Of a stretch of DNA of 64,000 bases, positions 10,175 through 20,008 are shown in pieces (the stretch's first letter is position 1; the number at the start of each line of letters is the position of its first letter). The position numbers and the translations under genes are program-made. The notes below the pieces were generated by a model. The model was not told the DNA's origin. It ran no database searches and saw only the letters and a list, made by a program, of their open reading frames with translations. Source of the DNA: Pseudoalteromonas sp. MMG010 (GTDB lineage: Bacteria; Pseudomonadota; Gammaproteobacteria; Enterobacterales; Alteromonadaceae); contig NZ_JAGJEG010000002.1 of NCBI RefSeq assembly GCF_018100905.1, forward strand, positions 1-64,000, read 5' to 3'.

Positions 10175-11842
10175 GTGGATGCATTTGGACAACTACTTGA
10201 TAGTTTAGATGGTATGTTAGGGGGAGCCTTTTGGTTTCCATATGTACTATTAGGGGTCGGTTTATTTTTCACAATCTATTTAAAGTTTCCACAAATCCGT
10301 TTTTTTAAACATGCATGTCAGGTTGTATCAGGTAAGTTTGATAAAAAAGGTACAGAAGGCGACACAACTCACTTTCAAGCTTTAGCTACGGCATTATCAG
10401 GTACCGTTGGTACTGGTAATATCGGGGGAGTTGCGCTTGCTATTTCGATTGGTGGGCCCGCTGCATTGTTTTGGATGTGGATGACTGCATTTTTTGGTAT
10501 GACAACAAAATTTGTTGAAGTAACACTATCGCATAAATACCGTGAAAAAACAGAAGATGGCACCATGTCAGGTGGTCCAATGTATTACATGGATAAGCGA
10601 TTAAACATGAAATGGCTCGCTATTTTATTTGCAATTGCAACGGTGATCAGCTCATTTGGTACAGGTAGCTTGCCGCAAATTAACAATATTGCGCAAGGTA
10701 TGGAAGCTACATTTGGTTTTGCACCTATGGCCACCGGTGCCGTATTATCTGTTTTATTAGCTCTGGTTATATTAGGTGGCATTAAACGTATAGCAGCCAT
10801 TACTTCACGTGTAGTACCTTTAATGGCCGCAATTTATATCATTGGTGCATTAGGTGTTATTTTTTATAATATTGAAAATATAGGTCCATCATTTGCTTCT
10901 GTATTTATGGATGCATTTACCGGTTCTGCAGCTGCGGGTGGTTTTATTGGGGCGTCATTTGCCTATGCGTTTAATCGTGGTGTAAATCGTGGTTTATTTT
11001 CTAATGAAGCAGGTCAGGGCTCGGCGCCAATTGCTCACGCCTCGGCTAAAGCAGAAGATCCGGTATCAGAAGGTATGGTGTCAATTTTAGAACCTTTCAT
11101 CGATACCATTATAATTTGTACTTTAACCGGTCTTGTTATTTTGTCGTCGGGTGTGTGGAACGAAAAATTCGAAACTCATTTTGAGCGCTCTTCTATGAGT
11201 GTGATACAAGGTGATTACGTTGAAACGGATGACGCCCAACGTCAAGAACTATACAACTACTTAAATGGTAAACCAAGTAATGTAAAAATGTATAATGGTG
11301 ATATAACGGTTGTAAATGGTATATCTACCACCGATGGTTACACTATTTTACATTCTCGTTCGATTGCAGAAGATGTACGATTTGGTATTACCGATAAACA
11401 TAAATACAACGGTATTGTTGAAATTAAAGACGGTATGCCAACTGATGACAGTATTAGCTTAGTAGGTAAGTCGCTGGTACATTCAGCTGAGCTTACAACT
11501 AAAGCATTCTCACGGGGCTTCTTCGGTGATAGCGGGCAATATATTGTATCTATAGGGCTATTACTATTTGCTTTTTCGACGGCTATTGCATGGTCATACT
11601 ACGGTGATAGAGCAATGATTTATTTATTGGGTCATCGCTCAGTGATGCCATATAGAGTATTTTACGTAGCAGCATTCTTTTGGGCTTCATTTGCAGATAC
11701 TACATTAGTATGGAAGCTAGCAGCTGTTGCTATTGTTGTTATGACCTTGCCTAACTTATTTGGCATTATGTTATTAAGAAAAGAAATGAAACAATCGATA
11801 GATGAGTATTGGTTGAAATTCAAAAAAGACAACGACAAATAA
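10175..11842 (+). CDS. Sodium:alanine symporter family (AGCS) transporter with an extra loop
   Basis: 555 residues; usual AGCS proteins are about 450-490. Start is GTG with a good AAGAGGAA Shine-Dalgarno at 10161-10168. The signature [15 protein letters not shown] (about 74-88) and [23 protein letters not shown] (about 267-289, contains the conserved NEAG) are intact. Between two predicted helices, after [13 protein letters not shown], there is a hydrophilic insert of about 90 residues (roughly 330-420) containing [11 protein letters not shown]. Membrane topology then resumes. Predicted to import alanine or glycine with Na+. Substrate is inferred from the family only. Monocistronic. Confidence 0.92.
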   Translation: MDAFGQLLDSLDGMLGGAFWFPYVLLGVGLFFTIYLKFPQIRFFKHACQVVSGKFDKKGTEGDTTHFQALATALSGTVGTGNIGGVALAISIGGPAALFWMWMTAFFGMTTKFVEVTLSHKYREKTEDGTMSGGPMYYMDKRLNMKWLAILFAIATVISSFGTGSLPQINNIAQGMEATFGFAPMATGAVLSVLLALVILGGIKRIAAITSRVVPLMAAIYIIGALGVIFYNIENIGPSFASVFMDAFTGSAAAGGFIGASFAYAFNRGVNRGLFSNEAGQGSAPIAHASAKAEDPVSEGMVSILEPFIDTIIICTLTGLVILSSGVWNEKFETHFERSSMSVIQGDYVETDDAQRQELYNYLNGKPSNVKMYNGDITVVNGISTTDGYTILHSRSIAEDVRFGITDKHKYNGIVEIKDGMPTDDSISLVGKSLVHSAELTTKAFSRGFFGDSGQYIVSIGLLLFAFSTAIAWSYYGDRAMIYLLGHRSVMPYRVFYVAAFFWASFADTTLVWKLAAVAIVVMTLPNLFGIMLLRKEMKQSIDEYWLKFKKDNDK

Positions 11843-11854
11843 AACACGTACAAT

Positions 11855-11880
11855 AAAGGCGCCGAAAGGCGCTTTTTTTA
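11855..11880 (+). terminator. Intrinsic terminator of the AGCS transporter
   Basis: Stem GCGCC (11859-11863) / GGCGC (11868-11872) with a GAAA tetraloop and a long T run. Confidence 0.85.
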
Positions 11881-11901
11881 TGACTATGTTGGAGAAGTAG
11901 T

Positions 11902-12228
11902 ATGGCGATTATTCGTTGCCCTAAATGTGCAAAGTCAATTTCAGATAAACATAAGCAATGCCCACATTGCGAAAGTAATATCGGTGAGCTAAATAACGAG
12001 CAAGTTCAGCAGCTACAACGCGAACAACGTATTAAAAAACAGCAAATGTTTATTAATCATTCTTTTATTGCCCTTATTTTATTTTTAGGTGGATTTTTTT
12101 GTTTGTATTTCTTACAACCAGAAAAGAAGAGCATAGAATGGTATGGCTATACAGTAGCAATTGGTGTGGGTTGTATTTGGTATCTTATTAACCGCATTAT
12201 GTTAGTGACCCTAAAAAAGAAAAAATAA
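11902..12228 (+). CDS. Small zinc-ribbon membrane protein
   Basis: 108 residues. The N-terminus has two CxxC pairs, CPKC (6-9) and CPHC (21-24), forming a one-metal zinc ribbon. A charged helical linker (NNEQVQQLQREQRIKKQQ) follows, then two membrane helices (about 51-70 and 80-101) and a basic tail. It starts after GGAGAAGTAGT, with a Shine-Dalgarno of GGAG. The stop lies two bases before the next gene (yeaC), and DUF349 follows, so the three are probably one transcript. No function is known to me. Confidence 0.8.
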   Translation: MAIIRCPKCAKSISDKHKQCPHCESNIGELNNEQVQQLQREQRIKKQQMFINHSFIALILFLGGFFCLYFLQPEKKSIEWYGYTVAIGVGCIWYLINRIMLVTLKKKK

Positions 12229-12230
12229 AT

Positions 12231-12512
12231 ATGAACATTGATAACTTAGTAAACAATATAACGCCTGAATTATTTGAGCGCTTGCAATATGGTGCTGCCA
12301 CTGGAAAGTGGCCAGATGGCACCGAATTATCAGAAGAGCAAAAAGAACAAACAGTTCAATTAGTCATGCTTTACCAAGCAAAAGTAGCACAATCTAATGA
12401 ACAATTTACGATTGGTGCTAATGGTGAAATGATACAAAAAACAAAAGCACAATTACAAAAAGAATTTAAAGCAGACAACGAAATAGCTAGGTTTAGTGAA
12501 AATGATATTTAA
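12231..12512 (+). CDS. yeaC: YeaC family protein (DUF1315)
   Basis: 93 residues, close to E. coli YeaC (90). Conserved features visible are GKWPDGTELSEEQKEQ and the LVMLYQAK helix. It is cytoplasmic, and the family has no established function. It is sandwiched between the zinc-ribbon gene (2-bp gap) and the DUF349 gene (11-nt overlap), pointing to translational coupling. Confidence 0.85.
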   Translation: MNIDNLVNNITPELFERLQYGAATGKWPDGTELSEEQKEQTVQLVMLYQAKVAQSNEQFTIGANGEMIQKTKAQLQKEFKADNEIARFSENDI

Positions 12513-15183
12513 GCACCTTTTTACCCCGAAGTGGAAACATCCAAAACAACAAGTACGTCTTGATTCAATTGAAAAGTTAGATAAAAGCCAAGATATAACC
12601 ATATTACAAACCTTAGCATTACAAGATAGCTCAGTAGAAATACGCAGAAAAGCATTACAAAAATTAAATCAGTTACCATTATGGTGGCAAGCATATAAGC
12701 AAGATAATGCATTAAAAGATGTTGCAGAGCATCACATATCGACGGCCGTGTTAAACAATGAAAATGACTTAGCTGGTGATATAAAGACAGAATACATAGA
12801 ACGCTTCGCACCGGTAAAAACGTTAGAAAAATTAGTATTTGTTGAAAAAGAAATTAAAGCGCGAGTTAAGTTATTAAAACGCTTAGCCAACCCTAAGTTA
12901 ATAGAAAAAGCATTTAAAGAAGGTAATGAGAGTTTACAGCTTGAGTTAGTTGATTTAGTCATTAGCCATCAACTCACAAAATCATTACTGAAGCATGCGA
13001 GCGAGGGTGCTAAATTACGTCTTGACGAACATATAGAAAACCAACGCCTTGCTATTGAAATGCCCGTTCAGGTACAAAATAGTACACGTATTATTTTAGC
13101 GAAATTAAACGCATTAAAAGAAAAAACTGATTATGTGCTTGTAAAGCAACAGTCAGATGATTTAATTGCTCAATGGCAAGCGCTTGAATTAACATGGCTT
13201 AACGATGAAATAATTGCACAAGTCGACGAAAAGTACACTTCAATCATAACTAAAGTTGATGAACATTTATCGCAATTGAAGCAGCAGCATGACGTTGTTC
13301 AACAACAACTAGCGCATCAACAACAGCAAGCATTAGCACTTGCAAACTTAGAAGCAATAAGTGAAGAAATAACCAATGCATTGCAAGTAGGCTTAGATGC
13401 CCCTGAGCAAATTCAACAAGATTGGTTAAATGCTAAAATTAGTCAGGCAAAAACAGCACTGACAGAGGTTGAGTTAGAGAGTAATTTAAATAGCAAACAC
13501 GTTACTACTAAGCTTGATAAATTAATTAAACAAGCAGAAAAATTACCTGAATTGACGCTAGCAATTAGCGAATTTAAAGCGGCATTTTTACAACTTCAAT
13601 CAATAACGCCAGCAAAACAATTAAGTGATTATGATGCTGTGCTCAGCCATTTTAATAATGAGCTAAAAGCCATACATCAGCATTTAAATAAAATTGATAG
13701 TGCTTTACAAAGTGCATTTAAAAAACAGCTTAATGATCATAAAAAGCAGTTTTTAGCGGCAATGGACGAATTAACTAATACATTAAACAAAAGCCAGGCA
13801 CAGGCAAAACGCAAAGCGCGTGATGTTAAAAGATTAATAGAAGAAGGGCGCTTTAATGTTGCATTTGGCGTGTTTAAAGGATTCGAAGACGTATTTAATA
13901 GCTTAACAGAGAACTTTAAACAGCCGTTATTAAATGTTAAATCAGACTTAGAAACACAATTAGCAGACGCTAAAGATTGGCAAAAATATGCAGCAACCCC
14001 TAAACGTGCAGAGCTTTTAGAAGAAGTGTCGACGATGGTTAATGAAGCCTGTACCGACCCTAAGCAAAGAGCCGAACAAGTTAAAGTTTTTCGTAAACGT
14101 TGGACTGAGTTAGGACGCTTAGACACTGAACAAGAAAAACAACAAGGTGAGCAATTTGATACTATAATAGAGCAATTGTTTGCCCCATGTAGGACGTTTT
14201 TTGCTGAGCAAGAAGCACAAAGAGAAATCACGATTTCGCAGCGAAAAGACATTATTGCACAACTTAAGCAACTGTCCACAGCACAGGAGCCAGAGCAGCC
14301 AGTTGATTGGAAAAAATACGAAAGTACTTATAACCAACTAAATAAACAATGGCGATCAGCTGCTAAAGTTGACCCAAAAACGTACCGTACTTTAAACGAT
14401 GACTACAAGGGTGCCCAACAACTTGTTACAGCAAAATTAAACGCTTATTACAAAGCTAACTCACAACTTAAAAATGAATTGTTAGTAAAAGCGACACAAG
14501 TAAGTGAAAGTGATGATTTAGCCCAAGCGTGCCAAGAATTAAAGCAGCTACAGCAGCAATGGCAAAATATTGGCTTTGCAGGCTTAAAAGCAGAAAAGGC
14601 TTTATGGCAAAAATTTAGACAAATTAACGATGCAACCTTTGCAAAACGCAGCAGTGAGTTTGAGCAACAAAAAAATGTAAAATCTGCACATGAGCAACAA
14701 TTACTATCTGACTTTAGTGAACTTGAGCTAGTACTTGAACAGGTAAGTGAAAAGGCTCAATTACATGATCTATATGTAAAAGTTCAAGGTTTTATGAATG
14801 AAAAAGTACTCACATCAAGAGTGAACGTATTATTAGCAGCGATTACAGCTAAGCTTGAGATATTAAATGATAAAGCGCAGCAGCAGATCGTTGAGTCTTT
14901 ATTCGTTACGCTTGAGCAATCGCAGTCTGTAATTGATGAATTCAAAACGCCTTTAGTTACTTCATTAACTGCAGAGCAGTTAGTAACGAGAATTGAAATT
15001 TTAGCCAATATGCCCAGTGCTGATATGTCTTTACGCATGGCTGAACAAGTCGCTATGCTAGATGACAAACACCGAGGCGAACAAGCAGATATTGAGTTTT
15101 ATTTAAAGCAGTTTTTAGCACTCAGCAACGGTTCAGTTAGCGCTGATACTATAACTAAGTTAAAAACTATATTTTTAAATTAA
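12502..15183 (+). CDS. DUF349 domain-containing coiled-coil protein
   Basis: A long helical protein of 893 residues from the ATG at 12502; a GTG two codons earlier is also possible. The N-terminal part (about 10-110) reads like HEAT-type helical repeats (LQDSSVEIRRKALQKL), the middle is coiled coil rich in Q and L, and from about 490 onward there are several ~75-residue DUF349 repeats marked by W and K/R positions (KVFRKRWTELGRL, WKKYESTYNQLNKQWRSA, LKQLQQQWQNIGFAG). No signal peptide or membrane segment, so it is cytosolic. Its role is unknown. The gene start overlaps yeaC and the gene ends at a clear terminator. Confidence 0.85.
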   Translation: MIFKHLFTPKWKHPKQQVRLDSIEKLDKSQDITILQTLALQDSSVEIRRKALQKLNQLPLWWQAYKQDNALKDVAEHHISTAVLNNENDLAGDIKTEYIERFAPVKTLEKLVFVEKEIKARVKLLKRLANPKLIEKAFKEGNESLQLELVDLVISHQLTKSLLKHASEGAKLRLDEHIENQRLAIEMPVQVQNSTRIILAKLNALKEKTDYVLVKQQSDDLIAQWQALELTWLNDEIIAQVDEKYTSIITKVDEHLSQLKQQHDVVQQQLAHQQQQALALANLEAISEEITNALQVGLDAPEQIQQDWLNAKISQAKTALTEVELESNLNSKHVTTKLDKLIKQAEKLPELTLAISEFKAAFLQLQSITPAKQLSDYDAVLSHFNNELKAIHQHLNKIDSALQSAFKKQLNDHKKQFLAAMDELTNTLNKSQAQAKRKARDVKRLIEEGRFNVAFGVFKGFEDVFNSLTENFKQPLLNVKSDLETQLADAKDWQKYAATPKRAELLEEVSTMVNEACTDPKQRAEQVKVFRKRWTELGRLDTEQEKQQGEQFDTIIEQLFAPCRTFFAEQEAQREITISQRKDIIAQLKQLSTAQEPEQPVDWKKYESTYNQLNKQWRSAAKVDPKTYRTLNDDYKGAQQLVTAKLNAYYKANSQLKNELLVKATQVSESDDLAQACQELKQLQQQWQNIGFAGLKAEKALWQKFRQINDATFAKRSSEFEQQKNVKSAHEQQLLSDFSELELVLEQVSEKAQLHDLYVKVQGFMNEKVLTSRVNVLLAAITAKLEILNDKAQQQIVESLFVTLEQSQSVIDEFKTPLVTSLTAEQLVTRIEILANMPSADMSLRMAEQVAMLDDKHRGEQADIEFYLKQFLALSNGSVSADTITKLKTIFLN

Positions 15184-15203
15184 AACGCCAGTACTTCCCT
15201 AAA

Positions 15204-15228
15204 AGGCCGCTTAAGTGCGGCTTTTTTA
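15204..15228 (+). terminator. Intrinsic terminator after the DUF349 gene
   Basis: Stem GCCGC (15206-15210) / GCGGC (15217-15221), loop TTAAGT, with AAAAG upstream and a six-T run downstream. Confidence 0.85.
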
Positions 15229-15249
15229 TAATTAAAAAAACGAGATGTT

Positions 15250-15813
15250 ATGCGAGCTTTACTACTACTAGCAACCTTATTTTTATCAGCATGTAACAGT
15301 ACCACGGGTTATTCAGGGCTATCATTTTATTCCTTTAGTAACAGTGATGTAGAATCATTACTTGCAGACGAATTGCCTAAATTAAGTGAAAAGATAACGC
15401 TAATGGGATTGCCCGTTCAATTAGATATAAACGATATGAGTGTAGAAATAGGGCCTGATAACAGTGACATTGTTATTTTAGGTGCTGATACGAGTGCTCA
15501 ACTTTCGGTGTTTGCACTGAATTACCCCATTAGATTACAGCTTAAAGTGCAGGGGAGTCCTTATTATGATTCTCAACAAAAAGCGGTGTTTTTACGTAAT
15601 GTAAATCTATTGGATTCAAGCATTGATGCGGCAGGTTATAAAGGCAATATTTCGGCTTTAGATGATCAGGTTATGGATATAATTAATCAATTTTTGCAAA
15701 TACATCCGGTTTATAAGCTAAATACCGATGACCCTAAAATAGCTTTATTAAGTAAATTACCACTTGATATGAAAGTCACCCAAGGGGCAATAAAGCTAAT
15801 ACCCGCTTTATAA
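15250..15813 (+). CDS. DUF1439 lipoprotein, YceB-like
   Basis: 187 residues. The signal ends in a lipobox LSAC (Cys15). The body alternates beta strands and helices like E. coli YceB (186 residues), with matching elements such as LLADELPKLSEKITLMGLP, VFLRNVNLLDSSI and the C-terminal LDMKVTQGAIKLIP. Probably an outer-membrane lipoprotein of the periplasm; function unknown. It has its own Shine-Dalgarno-poor start 22 bp after the preceding terminator. Confidence 0.78.
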   Translation: MRALLLLATLFLSACNSTTGYSGLSFYSFSNSDVESLLADELPKLSEKITLMGLPVQLDINDMSVEIGPDNSDIVILGADTSAQLSVFALNYPIRLQLKVQGSPYYDSQQKAVFLRNVNLLDSSIDAAGYKGNISALDDQVMDIINQFLQIHPVYKLNTDDPKIALLSKLPLDMKVTQGAIKLIPAL

Positions 15814-15825
15814 ATGCTGTTTAGC

Positions 15826-15864
15826 ATTAATATGCCTTTAAATATAAAGGCATATTAATTTTTG
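15826..15864. terminator. Long hairpin between convergent genes
   Basis: Perfect 15-bp stem ATTAATATGCCTTTA (15826-15840) / TAAAGGCATATTAAT (15845-15859) with loop AATA and a short T run. It probably terminates the DUF1439 gene and perhaps the convergent M14 gene. Confidence 0.75.
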
Positions 15865-15880
15865 CATTGGCTTTTTGGCT

Positions 15881-16792
15881 TTATTTTAAAATGTAATCTA
15901 ATGCCCCATTTATAGCTGCCACTTGAGCCAAAATACATTGTTCACTGTTAGCTAAAGGACTATCAGGGTATACCTCTGTCGTTGTCACATACGGCGCATT
16001 ACTAAAGCCCATACATAAACCCAGTTTTCTAGCATCGTAATTAATAACCCCAAATTGTTCTTGTGGGACACCAATTAACTGATTATTTTCATCACTTGGT
16101 GCAATATGAGTAACCGTTTGCACCTGTTTAATAATATTGGTTTGAAAATTTTTTTCCGGTTTCGTTGAATCAGCTACTAAATAGAAACCATCGGGTATAT
16201 TCCAATTTTTATTTATTGTCCCTTCGCGAGCCGCTAACGCTGGGCGAAACTCTGTGTTATCTGTATCTGTTGTTTCGTGTAAATCAATATGAGCAATTAA
16301 ATCTACATTAAGGGAGTTGATAAATGCCATAATATGCGCCGACTCTGGTGCAGGGCTGTTATCATAAAAAGAGCGGTTAGGGTCTATCGCCTCAGGGTTC
16401 CAGCGGTTAATAGTTTCGTACCCCCAAGGGCTAATGCAAGGCGCTATTATAAAATTAAATTCGCTTGAATACTTTTGCATTGTTGTTTGTGCGAAACGTA
16501 ACGCACCATGCACTCCACTGGTTTCGTAACCATGCACCCCGCCAGTAATTAAAACATAAGGCTTACTGGTATCGGGTACTTTATTTTGGATCACAAAAAG
16601 AGGGTATTGATTGTCTGTGTAATTAAGCGATGCGTATTGAGAGATATGTGTAGTGGATTTTAATGTATCAAGCACACTAAGCACTTCGTCGTGATAACTA
16701 CGCTTTATTGTTTGCAGTGATAACCATTGCTTTTTCTCGCTTTGAGTCCAAGGTACGCCAAATAAGCCGATAGGGTAAGAAGGGGTATTCAT
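15881..16792 (-). CDS. M14-family metallopeptidase
   Basis: 303 residues, no signal peptide. Zinc site: His and Glu of GGVHGYETSGVHG (about 85-97), then the His of IAHIDLHETTDTD (about 166-178); the likely catalytic Glu is in TTTEVYPDS (about 272-280). DPNRSFYD (about 138-145) supplies the Arg expected for substrate carboxylate binding. It resembles M14 carboxypeptidase/succinylglutamate desuccinylase-type enzymes rather than the cytosolic CCP type at 8863. Substrate cannot be told. The gene is followed on the same strand by nothing and shares a hairpin with the convergent DUF1439 gene. Confidence 0.85.
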   Translation of the reverse strand: MNTPSYPIGLFGVPWTQSEKKQWLSLQTIKRSYHDEVLSVLDTLKSTTHISQYASLNYTDNQYPLFVIQNKVPDTSKPYVLITGGVHGYETSGVHGALRFAQTTMQKYSSEFNFIIAPCISPWGYETINRWNPEAIDPNRSFYDNSPAPESAHIMAFINSLNVDLIAHIDLHETTDTDNTEFRPALAAREGTINKNWNIPDGFYLVADSTKPEKNFQTNIIKQVQTVTHIAPSDENNQLIGVPQEQFGVINYDARKLGLCMGFSNAPYVTTTEVYPDSPLANSEQCILAQVAAINGALDYILK

Positions 16793-16845
16793 AAAAAACC
16801 TTGCATAAAAAGCGTAAGCTTAACTGGCGCTAATTTTAACTGCAA

Positions 16846-17427
16846 CTAAAATGCGCTGAAGGTGTGTTCACTTTGTGCGTAAAGAGATGAATTTTGTAAT
16901 TTATGTTGATCAAATAAAAACTTACGTAATGATCTTCGTCCTGATTTTATACTTATTATTTTTGCGGCTATACCTGAGGGGGTACTACGAATTGGTTGAA
17001 TTAACAACCGAACAAGCTTTCTGTGAGGGAGTGTAAACGAAATAGAGTGAGGCGTATTTACAGTAAATTGACGCTGTTTAGGCTTTAATACAATACCTGT
17101 ACTTGATAATGATTGAATTATAAACTCGTCATTTTCTATGTGTGTTTGAGAAAATCGCCAGCTACGCTCCACGCCTTGTTTTTCAATCACTTCAGGGGCT
17201 GCTAAAATGGGTGTAAATTGACCTAAGTGATCGACTTTTAACTCTAGAGGGAACCATAATTGATAATCGCCAAGTTCAGCTAATAACGTTAATGTTGCAT
17301 TATTTAAAATACTTTTTAACGTGTTTGGCAAACTAGGTTTTACTTTCAGTGACGGCGAATTATCGCTTGTTGATTCTTTTGTTACAATATTAGCTATAAA
17401 ATTTAATTCCTCATCAGTTAACATCAT
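16846..17427 (-). CDS. Possible PilZ-like protein
   Basis: 193 residues, no signal or membrane helix. The middle contains RSWR (about 89-92), followed about 14 residues later by QSLSSTGIVLK, a layout similar to the RxxxR and D/NxSxxG c-di-GMP motifs of PilZ, though the first motif is off by one position. The end IISIKSGRRSLRKFLFDQH is conserved-looking. Two adjacent ATGs begin the gene, preceded by AAGAAGAG. It is transcribed divergently from a c-di-GMP phosphodiesterase gene 268 bp away, which supports but does not prove a c-di-GMP role. Confidence 0.5.
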   Translation of the reverse strand: MMLTDEELNFIANIVTKESTSDNSPSLKVKPSLPNTLKSILNNATLTLLAELGDYQLWFPLELKVDHLGQFTPILAAPEVIEKQGVERSWRFSQTHIENDEFIIQSLSSTGIVLKPKQRQFTVNTPHSISFTLPHRKLVRLLIQPIRSTPSGIAAKIISIKSGRRSLRKFLFDQHKLQNSSLYAQSEHTFSAF

Positions 17428-17695
17428 TAATTACTCTTCTTTAGGTTATGAAAAATCAATTGAATATCTCAGTGCTAATAAATTGTATAGGTATGTAAAG
17501 CGCCTATATACTTTAACAATATATATGCACTAAAGTCCAGCTTGTTGGTTCTAAAGGGTGTGTTGATGTTAATTTTAAGTTAAGCTTTAGGCGTTTTTAA
17601 TACGCAATAAATTATTCTAATAATACAATCTATGTTATTGATTTTTTTGATGCTATATTGATAATTATGACTCTGTTATTTAATAAATATAAATA

Positions 17696-19954
17696 ATGAA
17701 TTTACTACGTAGTTACTTATTGTTAGATGATCCACCTAATACCAATAATCAAATTGCAAATTGGCGAATAAGTGCGTTACGTATCATTGTTTGCTCTGGT
17801 ATGTTGTTATGTTTAGCGGTTGCGCTACATATCTTCTCAAAAGCAATGAGTCTTAATTTAATATACGCAATAGTACTCAGTGTTGGCTTCTTTATACTGA
17901 TGTTTATTCTAGTCATAGCGAGTAAACGATATTATGTGGTGTGTTCGCATAGTCTGTTAGTGACTATTGTTTTAGCCAGTGTATTTATGAACTTATATTT
18001 AACCGATTTAGAGCTAGCTAAAGTCGGTTCAATGTATATGTATTCGTGTCCTATCATTGCTTTGATGTTAGTCGGGTATAAAAGTGCTTTATTTTATGCT
18101 GTGCTAAATATAATTCCTTTTTACATGATTATAAATAATATCGACTTATCATCAATAACGGATATAAACCAGCAGTTGCCAAGTGCTAGTATTTATATTA
18201 CTGGATTGATTTTTTTATTTTTTAATATTTGTATCCCTCTTGCTGTTGCACGCACAATTGTAGCCGCGAAGCGTTTAAATAAAAAAACAATACAATCGAA
18301 TGAATACTTAAATCAAAAGCAAATACTTTACCGTACTTTTTTTAGTCAATCTCCCAAAGCCAAAATTATTGCGGATAAAAATGGCTTAATAACAGATTGT
18401 AATGAGCAAGCTTTATTATTATTTTCAATTACCAAAGTACCTGAAAATTTAGCGACACTTTTAAATACTGACTTGCCACTGCAAACATTGCAAAGTGATC
18501 AGATCATTAAATATAAAAATCAATTCTTGCGTGTCAGCCATTATTTTTTTACTGACTCTCAATTAAGTGTTTATGATTTTTCAGATTGTACTCATGAAGA
18601 ACATATTAAGCAGAACTTAACTGCAATGGAGCAAGAAAATAAGCGGCTAAGATACTGCGATAATCATACCCAGCTGCCAAATAGGGATTGGTTTGAGCTG
18701 CAATGCGAAAAATTAATTACAAAATATAGAAAGCATTTTTATGTTGTTGTAATGCAAAGTGCAAATAATGACTACTTAAACTTAACGCTTAGCCAAGAAA
18801 AAACGAAACACCTACTACGAAAAGTGTATAAACGCTTAAAAGAAACAACACAAGCCCCCATTTTATGTGCCCATATCGGTGAGGCACAAATTGCCTTTAT
18901 TGTAACCTCACACTCTAAAACCGATCTTCACAATACGCATTTGCCTGCAATAAAAGCTCAATTAGATACTGATTATTTAATTTATGGCGAAAGTATCTCG
19001 CAGTTATTTTTATTGGGTTATGCCTGTTACCCAGAAAATGGTAAGTCATTAAAAGCGACACTGAACAATGCTATTGGGGCTTTAAAGCTTGCTAATGTTC
19101 ACACTCATCCGATAAATCAATATGACGAACAACACTCACAAGCTTTTATTGAGAAACACGAAATTTCGATGTTATTAGATGAAGCATTAACTAACGCCGA
19201 TATTGATGTCGTTTACCAACCAAAAGTAAATGCAGCCGGCAAGTGTATCGGTTTTGAAGCATTAGCTCGTTGGCAATGTAAAGTGTTAGGTGTCGTTTCA
19301 CCTGGTGTATTTGTGCCTATTGCTGAAGAGTACCAAATGATAAGCCGTTTAACCGAACTTATTATTCAAAAGGTATGTGCACAAATAGCAACATGGTCTA
19401 AGCAAGGGTCGCCTGTTATGCCGGTAGCTATAAACATTTCACTTATTGATTTTAGCCAAAGTGATTTTATGTCGAAACTGGTAAAGTACTTGGCCGATTT
19501 TAATGTCAACCCATCACAAATAGAGCTAGAGTTGACCGAAACTGCTCTCGAGTCACAGCAAACCCATTCATTGGCGCTTATTAAAACGTTGCAATCGTGG
19601 GGCTTTATTATATCAGTAGATGATTTTGGGGTTGGTTATTCAAATATCTCTCGTTTAGCAGATTACCCAATTAATAAACTCAAGTTAGACCGCTCATTAA
19701 TAAGCCAAGTTACTAACTCTAGTAGGCAACAAAGTTTAGTAAAAGCCATTCATGTTATGTGCGAAGCGTTAAATGTAACCTGTGTTGCAGAGGGTGTTGA
19801 AACCAAAGAGCAAGTTAAAATAATGCATCAGATGGGCTGTAAAGAGTTTCAAGGGTTCTATTTTTCTAAGCCAATAACTGTTGAGCAGTTAGATAAGCAT
19901 ACAGCTAAACATGGCTTATATTTCAATTCGAGAAAAAAACAACGCATGGAATAA
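17696..19954 (+). CDS. Membrane EAL-domain c-di-GMP phosphodiesterase with degenerate GGDEF
   Basis: 752 residues. About six membrane helices lie within residues 28-195, then a PAS-like segment (about 212-300: FFSQSPKAKIIADKNGLITDCNE), a degenerate GGDEF domain (about 320-470) and an EAL domain (about 495-745). The GGDEF signature is replaced by IGEAQ (within LCAHIGEAQIAFIV), so cyclase activity is unlikely. The EAL domain keeps EALARW (about 520-525), ELTE, DDFGVGYSN, KLDRSLI and VAEGVE, so hydrolysis of c-di-GMP is expected. The N-terminal membrane block is a probable sensor. No clear Shine-Dalgarno precedes the ATG. Confidence 0.88.
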   Translation: MNLLRSYLLLDDPPNTNNQIANWRISALRIIVCSGMLLCLAVALHIFSKAMSLNLIYAIVLSVGFFILMFILVIASKRYYVVCSHSLLVTIVLASVFMNLYLTDLELAKVGSMYMYSCPIIALMLVGYKSALFYAVLNIIPFYMIINNIDLSSITDINQQLPSASIYITGLIFLFFNICIPLAVARTIVAAKRLNKKTIQSNEYLNQKQILYRTFFSQSPKAKIIADKNGLITDCNEQALLLFSITKVPENLATLLNTDLPLQTLQSDQIIKYKNQFLRVSHYFFTDSQLSVYDFSDCTHEEHIKQNLTAMEQENKRLRYCDNHTQLPNRDWFELQCEKLITKYRKHFYVVVMQSANNDYLNLTLSQEKTKHLLRKVYKRLKETTQAPILCAHIGEAQIAFIVTSHSKTDLHNTHLPAIKAQLDTDYLIYGESISQLFLLGYACYPENGKSLKATLNNAIGALKLANVHTHPINQYDEQHSQAFIEKHEISMLLDEALTNADIDVVYQPKVNAAGKCIGFEALARWQCKVLGVVSPGVFVPIAEEYQMISRLTELIIQKVCAQIATWSKQGSPVMPVAINISLIDFSQSDFMSKLVKYLADFNVNPSQIELELTETALESQQTHSLALIKTLQSWGFIISVDDFGVGYSNISRLADYPINKLKLDRSLISQVTNSSRQQSLVKAIHVMCEALNVTCVAEGVETKEQVKIMHQMGCKEFQGFYFSKPITVEQLDKHTAKHGLYFNSRKKQRME

Positions 19955-20008
19955 AAAATAAGGCCAAACCTTGTGTATAAGCTTACCCGAGTAAAAGGAG
20001 TTTTAAAC

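Noticed and set aside
13737-14279. 180-codon minus-strand ORF inside the DUF349 gene
   Set aside because: A shadow of the repetitive coding strand; Ser/Cys-rich with no start signal.
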